Below, in pieces: positions 37,188 through 50,135 of a stretch of DNA of 64,000 bases (positions within the stretch are counted from its first letter, which is position 1; every line of letters begins with the position of its first letter). The notes beneath the pieces are model-generated. The model was not told where the DNA came from, did no database searches, and was given only the letters and a program-made list of their open reading frames with translations. Made by a program: the position numbers and the translations under genes. This stretch comes from Tetrahymena elliotti 4EA (taxonomy: Eukaryota > Ciliophora > Oligohymenophorea > Hymenostomatida > Tetrahymenidae), in contig JH720320.1 in assembly GCA_000231825.2 (NCBI GenBank), forward strand, positions 84,482 to 148,481, in the 5' to 3' direction.

Positions 37188-38996
37188 ATGATTGAAAATT
37201 AAGAAACCTGCTGCAAAGTTTCAAGAAATTACAAAAGCATAAGCTTGGAAGAATGTAAATTTATGGGACTTGAAGTTACCATCAAGGCTAAAAAAAAATA
37301 ATTACCAACAAAAATTGAAGATGGGCATTTAATTAATATGATGCTTTGTGTTAAAGGAGTAACTTAAAAGACTGTTAACTTTAATAGATTTAATGCTAAA
37401 TCATAAAATAAAGGTATTTCATATATTATACTTTTAGATAGAAGTGAATCTATGAAGGAATACTAGAAAATGGAGAATGCTAAAAAATCTGTTCTTGAAT
37501 TGATTAACAAACTAAATCCAAATGATAGATTTTGTTTGATTCCTTTTGGAGGTTCTAATAAAGTAGCTATTCCTTTCACTGATACTTAATCTATGAATAA
37601 AGATTAAGTTTAGCAAGTAATTAAAAACATAAAATGTGAGGGTAGAACTGACATAGTATCTGTTATAAAAACTGCAATAAATACTATTTAGTAAGAATAA
37701 TACCACTAAAAAACAATAGAAAAGCAAATAGAATAATCAACTAAAAAATCATAATCTTCATCATAAATTAACTATTCGTCAACATCCAATAGACTCACTA
37801 GAAATATTAATGTTGATGATTTAGAACTGTTCTCTTAGAACCAATTTAGTGAATAAAGTAATATGAGTAATTAAATTATAAACAGAAAATATTGTTTCAT
37901 ACTTCTCTCAGATGGCGAAGATAATATTCATTAAAATTAGGCTTTACAAAGAATCAGAGAATGCATAAAGAATTAAAATTTAAATTATTCAATAAATTGC
38001 TTTGGTTACGGTATTGAACATGATGGAAATCTTCTTTCAAGTATTGCTTAATTAACAGGTGGGCAATATTACTACATCAAAGAAAATGAGAGCATCTATG
38101 AGTACTTAGATGAGTGTAAGAATTTTTAAGGTGAAGTTTTATTTGAAAATATTGAAATTTAAATTGACACTTCTCAAAATCAATAAAATATTGTTTCAGA
38201 CAAAAAAATAACCACCGAATTAGTAGATTTGCCTTCATCTTTTGTAGAAATAATTAAAAATAAATTCTATAAAACTAACTTTTAGCACATTTTGAGTAAC
38301 AGTGAAAATAAAATTTTCTTTAGCATAAAAGTAAAATAATAAGGTAGAGAAACCTCATATAGAAGTTCTTCTTCTTCCTCATCATCTAATGAATCTTTAA
38401 ACAGTCCATAGCTGTAATAAGGACAAGATAATTAAAGAAATATTTTAGATTTAGACTCAGTTAAAAATTTAGTATTGGGATAAATTAAGGTATCATTCTG
38501 CCAAAAAGATGATGATATGAATTATCTAAATGCAGAAGCTCCTATTTCAATAGATGTAAATACTTAGAATGAATACAATACTGATGTACTAAAAGAAATC
38601 ACATATAGAGTTTTCAGTAACATTTTATAAGACTCTGTAAGCAAAACTTTTTCTGGACAGGGTGAGAGTGCTTAGAATAAGCTAGATTAATTGTTAAATT
38701 AATTAAATATTTATTCTTAAAATCAGAAAATATAAGAATTCTAAACAAATATATAGATTATAAAGTTCGTATAAACGTGCTTGAATAATGAAAATATCAT
38801 CAGAAGTTCTGTAAAAAAGAGATAGTTAAAGCTAATCATTTAAGAAATTGTTTTCTACTTCAAGTACAACTCACAGAAATCTCTAAAGATATCTGAAAAA
38901 ATCAAAGATATTCTTAATAAAGAATAATCTGTCATATTTAGTAATGATTTCAATTAAATTATGAACGCATAAACTCTCACAGGAAGTGTGAATTGA
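37188..38996 (+). CDS. von Willebrand A domain protein with intact MIDAS (pair 2)
   Basis: 602 residues, single exon, ATG 37188 to TGA 38994-38996. The MIDAS is complete: IILLDRSESM gives D84-x-S86-x-S88, GRTD gives T154, and FILLSDGEDN gives D242. Between T154 and D242 there is an inserted Gln/Ser-rich loop, making this stretch about twice as long as in the 30810 gene. SINCFGYGIEHDGNLLSSIA and TGGQYYYIKENES close the domain. The rest parallels the first vWA gene, with a Ser-rich linker (YRSSSSSSSSNES). A 60-residue N-terminal extension starts MIENQETCCKVSRNY. No membrane or secretion signal is visible. A diverged relative lacking the MIDAS follows at 40099. Confidence 0.88.
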
Positions 38997-40098
38997 GGTT
39001 TGTAATTACTAGTAAATTAATATCACATTTCAATGAAAAAATCTATCAATATTAAAAAAATACTATGAAAATTAATAAATTAAAGCATTAATATTTATAT
39101 TTGTTTATATATTTTTATTCTTAATAAATTCATCATTTGCAATTTTTCAATAAAAATTTTTTAAAAATTATCAAAAACCATAAATTATTTTTAAATTTAA
39201 TATAAAGAACAAATTAATTTTGTATACAGATTTTTCCTTGAATAAAAAGATTAAAATTATGTATGTCTTCGGCAAATACAATAACCTGAGAGAATAAGAT
39301 AATCCTTAAATTAAAAAAATCAGATTAAATATAAGAAGAATCTTGCTTAAATAGTTTAAGATAAAAAAATGATAAAAAATTAATTGATGAACTAAAAATC
39401 AAATTTAATATTTTGAAGGAGTTGTAAATTCAAATAATAACGATTATCCTTTCAAATTCAAAATAAATATAAAAAAATATTTGAGATCGTTTAAAACTAT
39501 TGAAATTCATGAAAAGCTGAAAAGAGAGGAATTAAATGTTCGTACTATATTAATAATATATTAGTAATTTTGAATGATATTAAAACTTTTATTAATATAA
39601 GTAAAATGTGTAAGTTACTAGTAATTTTTTTGGGGGTTTAACTTACAATTTAATTAACAATAAAACTACAAAAATTTGTTGCAAGATAAAGAAATCAATA
39701 AATAAAGCAAAAAATTATTAGATCGCTTTTATTTTGACTTTTTGTTGTTACAAATTAAGTTATTGATTTTATGCATTTGAAATAATTAAAATTTGATTAA
39801 TTTTACAAACCTAAAAATTTATTTTGTTTTTTTTATTGAATCACCATTCTTATTTATACATTTACATGTTTGTGGAGTATTTTTAAAAGTCTATATAAGA
39901 AATTCTTACTATAAAAAGATATAAAATACTTTCTTTAATTCCTTTAAATAATAATTAGTTACTGAGAATGAATATATTTTGACTTAATCTCATATGTGTG
40001 AGTGAATATGATGATTACTTTTTGCAGATAACTTAATCACTAAAATATAAAAAAATATTTAATAAACAAATACTGTAATAAAAATATTGAAAAATAAA
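38997..40098. other. Intergenic, AT-rich
   Basis: 1.1 kb between the second vWA gene and its partner. It is longer than the 300-base spacer in pair 1. No coding frame, RNA or repeat was accepted. Confidence 0.5.
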
Positions 40099-41574
40099 AT
40101 GTAAATAAAAGAAGATAAATACATATTTTCAGACTTCCTACTTGCTAAGAACTAGTTTTTACAAGATTAGTATCAAAGCGAGTCTTGTGAAATCGAGACT
40201 ATGATGGCAGTCATTTCACAAGCCTCTGATTTACAATATTTAAGGATGTACAAAAGAGATCCAATTCATTTTATTTTTATTATTGATGATCCCCTCTTTT
40301 TTCAATAATAATATTTAGAGCAGTTTAAATTCTTTTTGCTGGGCTATAATTCAAAGAGACTATACTTAACAAACGAAATTGGTGAATAAGACATTTTCTC
40401 CGTGTATATTTCTTTGTGTTCAGATTAAGATAACTATTTCATACCACTTACACAATAGTCTTCTTTTATCAACTTATTGAGTGAAGAGGATATTTATTAG
40501 ATATTTGATTAAAAAGTACTGTCAAATAATTAAATCAGACAATGGATTGAGTCTTATAATAATGAGTAACTTTAATATAATCCAGAAGAGAAAATTGAAG
40601 ATGTGTAAAACTTTGTTTAAAAAAATTGTGGAGACATTAGATTTAATAATTCTGTGGTTTATCTAAGCTCTTTGGTTTGTGCGGCTAAACAAAAATAAAA
40701 ATAGAAATCAATCTAATAAAAAAATTAGAATTCAAATTACAATTTTAAATTTCATGTGATTTCTCTTAGAGAAAATAGCTTTTAATTACTCTAAAAATTG
40801 ACTTCTTCTTCACTTGGTTACTATTTTTATGCAAAAGATACTTTAAAATAGCTACTTCTTTATTCTTTAGATCAGATATATATCTTGCATACTAAAAACT
40901 ATTTGAAAAACTACAAAATTGAACTGGAATTTGATGATTGCCATAACATAATAAAATAAATTTCCCATTGTTCTAAGTGGATTTTATCTTAGAATTCAGG
41001 CTAGAAATAGTCTTATTGTATATAACAAAAATACTTTACATCAAACGAAGAAAAAATAAGCCTTGTATCTGTTATCTTAAACCCTATTCATAACTTATAA
41101 CCTGGGATTTACAAGGTTGGAAAAGTTACCCATTCTTTCTAGATTCCATTTTAGGAAGATTAAATTTCTTTCGCAAGCGATGTTAGTTTGAGAATAAGTA
41201 ATGAAACTTGCTACAATCTAAATTCTTCGTCTGTAGTATTTTATGAGCAATGTATTTTCATTTAATTAGGATTAAAGATTCTATCATCTCTACTTTAATT
41301 TGACTGGGCTTAAGTTGATTAATTTTTACCACGTTTGAGGGAAGTATTTTCTATACACATCCCTGACTCGATGAAATTTCAAAGTCTGCTCAAAAGCTCA
41401 AAATATCTATTAGAAAGAATAATTGTTTTTAAGCAATCTTTCTCAATTTAAAACAAAAGTAATTCTAAAAATCTTTCAAGATAGGTTATCTCATAAGAAG
41501 ATTGTTACAACTAAATATATAAAATCATAGAATATTTGCACAATTTAAACCATTTTTTAATTAACTTAAGCTGA
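40099..41574 (+). CDS. Diverged vWA-family protein without MIDAS (pair 2 partner)
   Basis: 491 residues, single exon. The chosen start MQIKEDKYIFSDF is the first in-frame ATG; ATG-ATG at 40201 is an internal alternative. HFIFIIDDPLFFQQQ occupies the first vWA strand, but the D-x-S-x-S is replaced by D-D-P-L-F. The partner of pair 1 has NPYFF at the same point, so both share a Pro-x-Phe-Phe pattern. FKFHVISLRENSFQLLQKL and GYYFYAKDTLKQLLLYSLDQ correspond to the closing strand and following helix. The C-terminal half is beta-rich with no known motif. I infer that it descends from the same MIDAS-less ancestor as 33169-34575. Confidence 0.72.
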
Positions 41575-43091
41575 AAAAGCTTTACAAATCAAACCAAAAA
41601 AATAAATCCTATTTACTAATCTACTTTTTCATAACTAATTTATATAAAATATTTTAAATATAATATAGAATTAGAGAGACAATATAATAATATATTTATT
41701 TGTAATTCATTAATCTTTATATTACTTTGTACAGTTCTTTATTTTGCATATATTTAATTTTCTAATCAAAACTTTTAATTCATATAAATATATATTTTTT
41801 AGTGTAAAGATATTGTTAGAATACCACCCAAAACTTCAGATTAACTAAAATGATCAAAAATAATCTTATCAGCCTCTTAATAATTTTTACCACAAATACA
41901 AATTGTCTATTGTATCATTTTAAAAACAAAATCAATAAAATTTATCGCAAAAATTCTTTTATAACATAAAAAATTAAAAATTCTTTTGTAAACTAAAACT
42001 TATCTGTATGTCAATAAAACAAATGAAAATTAGCAAAGTTTATTTTTGATCTTTCTTTGCCTATATTTTAAAATAATTCATAACATTCTCAGGCATATTT
42101 TCTTTTAGTTTAATTTGGAAGTGTATGAAATTAAATGTAAAATTAATCAAGTAGAGTTTCTTAGAGTTAGAATGATGCCAAGAAACATAACACCAAAAAT
42201 AAATGCCCAAACTCTTCTTCCTTTAAATTATTTAAATTCAATTCATTAAACAATCTTTTATTAAATTTTTAATATATTATTATGAATAATTCACTACAAA
42301 TTTATAAATTAATAGCTATGTTCATAACATATTAATGCAATATTTTTGGGTAATAGATAAAATAAAAAAGAAAAGGTAAAATCTTTTATAATTACCATCT
42401 TAGATTGCATCAAACATAAAAAGAAAATTTGAGAAGAATAAAAGTCGATTACTACTTTGTTTATCATTTTTAAAAGTTTAACTTTTTTTAATATCCCTTT
42501 TTGATAAAAATATTAGTTCATTTAACATATTTGATCAATATAGAAAATACAAGAATTGTTTATTTTTCTCCACAAAATAAATTTACATTTTTGATTTTTA
42601 CATTTTATGGTCTTTTTTCAAGTTTAAAAGTGTTAGTTAGTTTATTAATCCATGCACAAATAATTGTTTGATATCAAAATTTTAATAGAATAAAGTAATA
42701 GGATCTTCATAATAAACAATATCAAGTCTGATGGAAAAAGTAATTATTGAGCAAAAATATAATTTGCAATAACTACCATTATTAAAAAATAAAGATAACG
42801 TTTATATAATAATGAATTATATTTTTTAAACAAGTAAATATTGATTTTTTAAAAAAAACAATAAAAATTATTACAAATTTTACAACAACAAATAATTGAA
42901 AATTAAAGATAGTTTTTCATGAGATAAAAAGATTTATTTATTGCTGAGTTTTTGGTAATTTATAATATGCTTTACTATTTTAAATAATTTACAGCTTACA
43001 CTTACGACAGAGAGTTGAGTTGAATTTTATTAGAAAAGTAGCTTCTTTTTAATTAAATTATGATAGATTAGAGTTATTTATTACTTTAGAC
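41575..43091. other. Convergent intergenic region, 1.5 kb
   Basis: AT-rich DNA between the 3' ends of the pair-2 partner (+) and the low-complexity gene (-). No coding frame, repeat or RNA was accepted. Confidence 0.5.
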
Positions 43092-45113
43092 TCAAAGTGG
43101 CTAGTTTTCTTGAGTTTTCTATATTTGATTTTAAAGTTTTAATTTTTTGATTTGAAATTCTATAAGACTGTTTAAAGGTTTATGATAACTTTGGGCTGTC
43201 TCATGCTTAGCATCTCTAGAATATCTGTCTATTAAATATAGCTTAGATGGTTTAGATCTAAATAAATTGTGCTTGGATGTAAAGCTCAAAGATTTTTTCA
43301 TTTCCTTTAGTATTATTTATTCTGAACAACTTTATTCAGAAGGAGGATTTATACTTGCAAATAAACTTGAATCTTGATTAATTTCTTCTTTTTATTATTT
43401 ATTAAATTTGTTGGACATCCTAATTATATTTTAATTGAGTAAAGAAATTCCTATGTTCTTTTTATCTAAAGATTTATTTTCAATTAAATTCCTTTAAGAG
43501 TTATTTTTAGATTTTGATAGGCCATCTTAGAAAGACATGTTATATTTAAGTTTTTATTTGGAGTTATTATTGTCATTATTTAAAGTAGGCTATCTGATTG
43601 AACTATCTTAGGCCTTAGTAAGTATCTTTAATATTTAAAATGTATTGATAGGTTTAGTATACTTTGTTGAGTCTTCAGAAGAATTAGTATTAATGGGAAT
43701 ACCTTCTTCACTATTTATAAATTAACAACTCATGTCTATCTAAGAAATGAGGGAACTGGCTGGAAATTTTCTGGGAGCTTTTAAGGCACTAAGTTAAGAA
43801 AAGGCAATCTACTTGCTATTAGTTTTATTTATCGGCTTTTATTATTCGTTGTTATTTTCTTATTATTTGATATACTATGAATTAACATAATACTCCTAAA
43901 GCTACTTGTTATCTGTAGGTGTTTGATTTGATTAAATTGAATTCAATTTTGGCTTTAAAAAATCATTTTCAAAGCTATTTCTTTTAAATGCATTTTTTGA
44001 TAAAAATTTATTATTAAAAACTTTTGGTGATTTTCCTATTGTGTCAATCAATTTTTGTTTTGGTGAAATCTAGTCATTAAAGCTTGTAAATATTTTAGAC
44101 TGATTTTAAGATATCATATTTTGATCTAAGTCACTGCTTGAAATCTTTGTAATTGATATATTTTCAATCTTAGGTAATTTTTTTGGTATAGGTGAAGATA
44201 AATTTTACAATTCTTTTTTTTCTGATTAATAACTAAACTTCTAGCTTTACATATCCAAACTATCATTCATATTTATTGGTGTTGCAGATTAGTCAATTAC
44301 ATTTCCCTATTCGATTTAATAAATAAAACTATTTTCTGGATTTATATCAGCACCAGATGCATCTTTTCTTTAATTCTATTTACTCTCTTTGTGATTTATT
44401 GTAGAGAAAAAGTAAGAGTCTCTTAAAATCTTTGAAGATGTGAGATTTTTTTCATTATCTGTAGTGAAGCTATTCTCAAAAGAATTCTACAAATCTTACA
44501 GATAATATTTTCTATCATGTTGTTATTGCTTCTTTTGTAGTAAAGTTTCTTTAAAAAATTTTTTACTTGCTGCATGGGAGTAAACTTTTTTTAGAGAGAA
44601 TGGTTTTTTATCAATTTATGTTACATTTTTTAATTTTTATTTGTATCTCTAAATAAAATTTTGCCAATCTAAATTTTAGCTTTTGCTGCTAGGAGATGAT
44701 TGCAAAGATTTTTGTGATATTACACTATTCTGGTTATCAAATACACTTTTTTATTCTCTTTAACTTTTAAATTGTTTTGTAAAAGAATCATTATTTTGGG
44801 AACTTAAATCATTTAAAATGTGATCCTATTAAGAATATGAATTTTATGTGATAATCTCATCGACTTAATCATCTGTTTAATTAAATAAATCCTTCATTTA
44901 GTCTTTTTAAATACTTCTTGATGAATTTATAGGTGAGAAAGCAATTTATTTAAGCTTCTAATCTCCCATAATAAGCATCTCTAAATTTACAGTATCCTTT
45001 AAATCAGTACCATCCTGATGTTATATCTTTTAAGATAATTAATAATGTTAAAAATATGAATATTTATTATATTTAATTAAAAAGAAATAAACCTTCAAAT
45101 AAAAAAATTTCAT
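43092..45113 (-). CDS. Asn/Ser/Gln-rich low-complexity protein
   Basis: The function is not recognised. The frame is open from TGA (43092-43094) up to ATG 45111-45113 (673 residues), with a good internal ATG at 44976-44978 (628 residues). The sequence DGTDLKDTVNLEM just before the internal ATG looks coding, so the longer start, or a 5' exon spliced over 45009-45092, is preferred. The first 25 codons of the long form are AT-only and doubtful. The body is full of Ser, Asn, Lys and Gln, with repeated short S-P motifs (SSPSSKS, ISPKQK, SSPIPKK). These could be phosphorylation sites, and there is no folded domain visible. It lies close downstream of the cyclic-nucleotide-binding gene on the same strand. 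Confidence 0.75.
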
Positions 45114-45185
45114 TTCTGTTATAATTTCAAAAATTTGTATTAAAATTTATTTTTATTCATTTTGATCAAAACTTAAATTATTTTT

Positions 45186-48100
45186 TCATTGAAACAGTAT
45201 AATTTTGCCAACAAAAATTTAAAATGAGCACAATACAGAGACTATCTTATTTGGTTTTGATGAATTAGCAAATAAATTAAATAATTTAATATTTTAAAAT
45301 TATTTAAACAATAAAAAAAAAAGAAATTTGTTTTTTGTAAGAATATTTTTTCTTATTGAAAAATCTAATAAAACAATTTAAACATTAAAATTTAAAGCAA
45401 AAGAAATTCTTTGTAAAAAAAAGGATAAATTAAAAATGGAGTTTTAAATTACTTTTTTGAGTTTAAATGCTCCAGGTTTAATCTGATTAGCACTCATTGT
45501 GATATTTTACATTTGTTTTTTAATTTATTCTACATATAGCATTGTGGTGAATATCTAAGCATTCTCTACATTTTCTTCTCCTTCTTTATTTTGATTCTGT
45601 TTAAACTCTTCAAGCTTTTGTTTTTTAATTTTGAGGAGCTCTGATAGGAATTGAGAAAAAGCTTAGTTTTCAAATAACTCATCTGAAACATCTAATTGCT
45701 TTTACCCATTCTCATTTTTGTAGCATAGTTAATCGATCATGGAGGGAGAATAATAGCTGTTTGGTTATCTTTTTGGAGAAAGAGAATTTGATTGAGTAAA
45801 ATCAGCAGAGTCATTATTTTCTTTTCCTTGAAATAATTTCATTTTTTAATTAGCTTTCTCAAGTTAAATCAGCTCAGTTTGAGATGGCTTAAATACTGTA
45901 TCCTAAATTGTTGGATTTTCTTTAAATTTATTAAATTTTCTATTTTTAATGATAATCTTCTCTCTTTCTTAAATAAGCTGCTTACATGTCTCGTTTTGTT
46001 ATTTAATAGAATCTAAATAAAGCTTAATTTTGTTTTTTTGATATTCTTCTTTCATACTTATTTCTTTTTAGAAATCCTTTACTAAGAATTTATTTTCATG
46101 AAGTAGAACTAAAAAATTCTAATTTTTATTCAAAAATATTTTTTCAAAATGTACAATCTGAAAAAGTTTTTTCTGTAATCATGTTAGAATAAATTTTACC
46201 TTAATACTTAGAGCATAAACAGTAGCTGAGAGAGATGTGCAAATTGCTGAAGTGGTTCTAGGACATCCATACATAATTTCCATTTCTCCAAATGATTATC
46301 CTGTAGTGTATTCATTTATGATGATTTCAACAAACTATTTCTTTCTTTTGAGGTGCTTTATTTCTTTTCTTATTTCTTGTTTTGGGTTCTTGTATCCATA
46401 ATCAAAAACATCTTCAATATCTTCATTGACCTCAATTTTTTTAGATATCTACAAAATTTATAATTTTAATATTATCAATTAAAACTAATTTATCTACCTG
46501 TATAGTGCCCTTCTTTATAAGGTAAACAAATTTTGGTTATTCAAGTTGTTAGTAAATATTTTAACCCTTTTCAAACTTAAGTTTTTCAAAATTGTATGAA
46601 AATTTGAGTACTACTTCTCTTCCACAATTTTAAAGTAAGCTAGAAGAAAAGAAATTTATTCTTCTGTTAAATTTTTTCATTTCTCCAGCTTTTAAAATTT
46701 AAATATAATCTTCAGCATCTAAAACAGCAAACTCGGTATCTTCCTTAGCTATAATTGTTGCTGCTCTTGGCTTTTTCATAAGCAATCCCAACTCACCAAA
46801 CATTTGACCTGTTTGTAGTGAGAGTAAATATGTATGAGTTAATACTCCATCTACAATAAATCTATTCATAAATAATTAAATTAATAATTATCTAAACTTA
46901 TTTTTATTACTTTTATGGCTCTGCTAAATCTGATAGCTTTATTTATCCCAAACCCTTAAAGATAGGATCATTTTCAAGATCCTTTTCTTCTTATTCTAGA
47001 TCTAGTAAATCTTCTGCCATTTCATTCTCAAGAGAATTGGATGTTTCTTCATTTTTAAACAAGGATGTTTATGGTTCTAAGACTTATTTTATACTTTCTG
47101 AAAACTCTAATAATTTAGAATTTGATCTATTCCTAGCTTAATTTCTAACACTTGAGGATTAAAGTTTAGTTAATTCCTTTAATGAATTTAAGTCTACTTC
47201 TTTTGAAAGAGGAGATTTACTTTGCTACCTTAAATTTGAGGAAGGACTTGATTCATTGCTGTTTTTTAAAAGCTATTCAGGTATGAGATTTCCTGATTAA
47301 TTCTAAATTAAAGATTCTTGATAAAGATGAGACATTCTAATAGGATTATGCTTTTTTAAAATGCTTTATTTTTCAGGTGAATGTTCTTTCATCATAGAAT
47401 CATTTACCTTAATACAGTCTTTTGTTCTTCTACTTTCTAAATATAAAAAATGTTTATCCTTTAAAATTATCAATTCAATATTTTAAATTTTGCAAAAAAG
47501 CTGAATAAAAATATTATTTAAACTTCTTTAAAAGTTTTTCAAAATAAACCAAATTTTAAATATTTTGATATCAATAAATTGGTTTAATATAAATCTTAAA
47601 CTGAAATATGTTTTAATCAATAAATATCCTGTCGTTTAATATTATACTTTGGTCAGATTCATAAAAAATAGTATTTTATTAAAAAAATGTTTTAAAATAA
47701 GAATAGTTAAGGTTGCTAAGCTATTTTTAAGTAAATAATGAAAACTTCTTCATTTTTAGTTAAATTTGTATTTAATTATGTTTGAGAAAATGTAAAAACA
47801 CATCAATATTGTTTCATTTAAAAAAATAAAAAAGAAATTGTTGAGATATAAAAATCATAAAATAAATACCATTTGAAGATTCTTTTGATTCTAATTTTGA
47901 AATCTACAATGGACTTTCTGGTTAGCTTTCCTCAGCTTCCTTTTATTACTTCTCACTCTCAAAGATGCTGAGCTAAGTCTTTTAGATGATAATAAATTAC
48001 TAAGATTTAGAAAAAAAAAACAAATAATTTACTTTTAGCTGTTTTTCTTTGTCTTATAATTTTTTAATGACTAACCTTTTCTTTAATAACCTAGAAACTC

Positions 48101-49022
48101 TTGACTAAATGCTATTTTATTACTCCTTGTTGCTACTTTTTTTGAAAATCTCTTATGATTTTTAGATTTCTGTTTGTAAAACTTCTTAAGATTTTTAAAG
48201 TAAAACATTAACAGACCCACTAAGTATAATGTAGAATTTTTCAGGGATATCACCTTTGATTTAAGTAGGAAAAATATAAAAAAATTTCTAATTGCATATT
48301 TTAATTGCTATATCAATTTACCTGCCATAAACACCTATTAGCCTTTGTTAATCTTTTCATATTTTATTTTAGAACAGCACTTTTCATGAATTCTCATGTC
48401 TATATTACTCTATTTTGCATTCAGTTCTTGAAAAAATTTAAATCTTTATGTCCATTTATGCAAGATACTAACCTCTTCCTCATATCTATCTCCATGTTTT
48501 TTGATTATGAAAAAAGCAAGCTATTGGCATAAAATATTAGATTATGATCGTTCACTAAAAAATAAAATGAATAAAATGATTGAAGAAAAGTATCAATAAT
48601 AAAATAAAATTGAATTAATCAATTATCTATTGATAAAGCTTCTTTTAAATAAATAAATTTAATAAACCTTCTCCAGATATGGTGGATCTATCATTTTGAC
48701 ATATCCTCTACATAAATTTCTATAATTTGTATTATCTTTTTTTCTCATTTATGCAAAATCAATATTATCTTCTTCTGTCTAATCAACCACTTGGGGTTCT
48801 TGTTAATCTGAAGGAGGTTATACATTCATTGGATAAAATGCTTTCTTAAATTAAGTTTATTCTTAAAGTATAGCACTATGTAATTATTCCTTTTGAATTT
48901 TTATTATTTACTTCTACTTTAACTTTTTATGATCAATCAATCGATTAAACCTACTAAAATAATACTAAAATTTTAAGTTTTGATCAATAAATAATCCAGT
49001 ACCATATAAAAAAACTATCCAT
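45186..49022 (-). CDS. Protein with two cyclic-nucleotide-binding domains, nine exons
   Basis: cNBDs bind cAMP or cGMP. Exons in transcript order are 49003-49022, 48668-48953, 48322-48520, 48033-48253, 47870-47999, 46911-47436, 46498-46861, 46200-46448 and 45186-46157. All phases agree, giving 988 residues. cNBD1 begins KINKGQQVFMAGD (the Gly-Asp is rebuilt across an intron) and IPEKFYIILSGSVNVL. After about 265 inserted Ser/Gln/Lys-rich residues it resumes with LQTGQMFGELGLLMKKPRAA, a good phosphate-binding cassette with its Arg. cNBD2 has FEKGQNIYQQLEQPKFVYLI, then TGQSFGEMEIMYGCPRTTSA. The C-terminal 320 residues are helical. There are no membrane segments, so it is not a channel, and no kinase domain. 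The last roughly 85 codons are AT-rich and may overshoot the true stop; the 20-nt first exon is the weakest part. Confidence 0.85.
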
Positions 49023-50135
49023 AGAAATCAGTGAAAATAAATCTAAATTTTATTATTCTCTTTATAATTGAGATGTTTTTTTCTCCAAATTGACTCTTCA
49101 AAAAAATAATCTATTTCTCATAAACAAAAAATCAAAGAAATGCTAAGGTTTTTCTTAATTTTTTAAGTAAATTTTAGTTAGAGTTTGAGATAAAAATGAA
49201 TTAAAATCATGAATTTATATATTTATCTTGAATTAAAAACTTTTATATTTTTCAAAAGTTTAGTTAAGAAATTCTTTTTTACAATGTGAAATAAAATGAA
49301 TCATAATTATTTTCAATAAAATCTTGCCTTTGATAATCTGCTTGAATAAAAATCTAGCATCAACTAAAAAAGGGTTAAAAAGCATCAAAAAAATGGCTAA
49401 AAAGCATCAAAAAAATAGTAAAATTTTTTATTTTCTTAATAATTGTAGAGAAATAAAATTAAAATGTTTTTCGAAGATAATATGACTTAAAATTTGGGGC
49501 GAATATCTTAAAAGTAAACTAAATCATCCAAATAATTTAGATGAACTTTGTGCATTTGTTTAATTTAAATTTATTTAGATAATTATTAAACCTTTTGAGT
49601 AATCAGATAATTACAATTATATAAAATAATTTGTTTATTTGGAATACTTATCATTTTTGCACCAGATAAAAGTATAAATTCTTACCTCATTTAAAATTAT
49701 ATGAGTTTTTATCTTTTTATTTGTTAGAAAAATATTTGAAATATTTCTTAAAAATTTTAATGGTCTATAATGTAGATTAAAATTGAATAATTTTAATATT
49801 CTAATCAATTAGCAATAAAATTAAACATTGAAATAAAATATTTTTTTAATTAAAGTGTAGAAATAATTAAAACAAAATTATATTTAACTTTATTTATTAT
49901 AATATAAATTTAGTGAATTTAAAGCTTGATAATTATCAATCAAATTATGAGCAGTAAAAATGTCAAGAAACTTTTTAAAATAGTATAAATTAACTCTCTG
50001 TCTCTTATATTATTCCCCTTTTTGATTTAAAGTGTTTTATAATTTTTTTTAAATCTAAAAATTTAGATTTTTCTTTCCATTTTTATTCAAACACTATTTC
50101 ATTCAATTTGATAAGCTATTTTTGGAATTAAATTT
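49023..50135. other. Intergenic, 1.1 kb
   Basis: AT-rich DNA holding the promoter of the cyclic-nucleotide-binding gene and the 3' flank of the minus-strand gene at 50136. A short direct repeat (AAGCATCAAAAAAAT) occurs twice near 49380-49420. Nothing else was seen. Confidence 0.5.

Noticed and set aside
37512..37727. Minus-strand hydrophobic open frame of 71 codons
   Set aside because: Antisense of the vWA domain of the 37188 gene, which has a complete MIDAS on the plus strand.
45186..45440. Extension of the cyclic-nucleotide-binding protein to TGA 45186 taken as certain
   Set aside because: The frame is open but AT-rich and non-descript after about 45440. I kept it in the model because no earlier in-frame TGA exists, but the real end may be reached by an unseen splice.
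48305..48532. Plus-strand open frame of 75 codons
   Set aside because: It is the antisense shadow of the exon at 48322-48520, which on the minus strand encodes the first part of a cyclic-nucleotide-binding domain.
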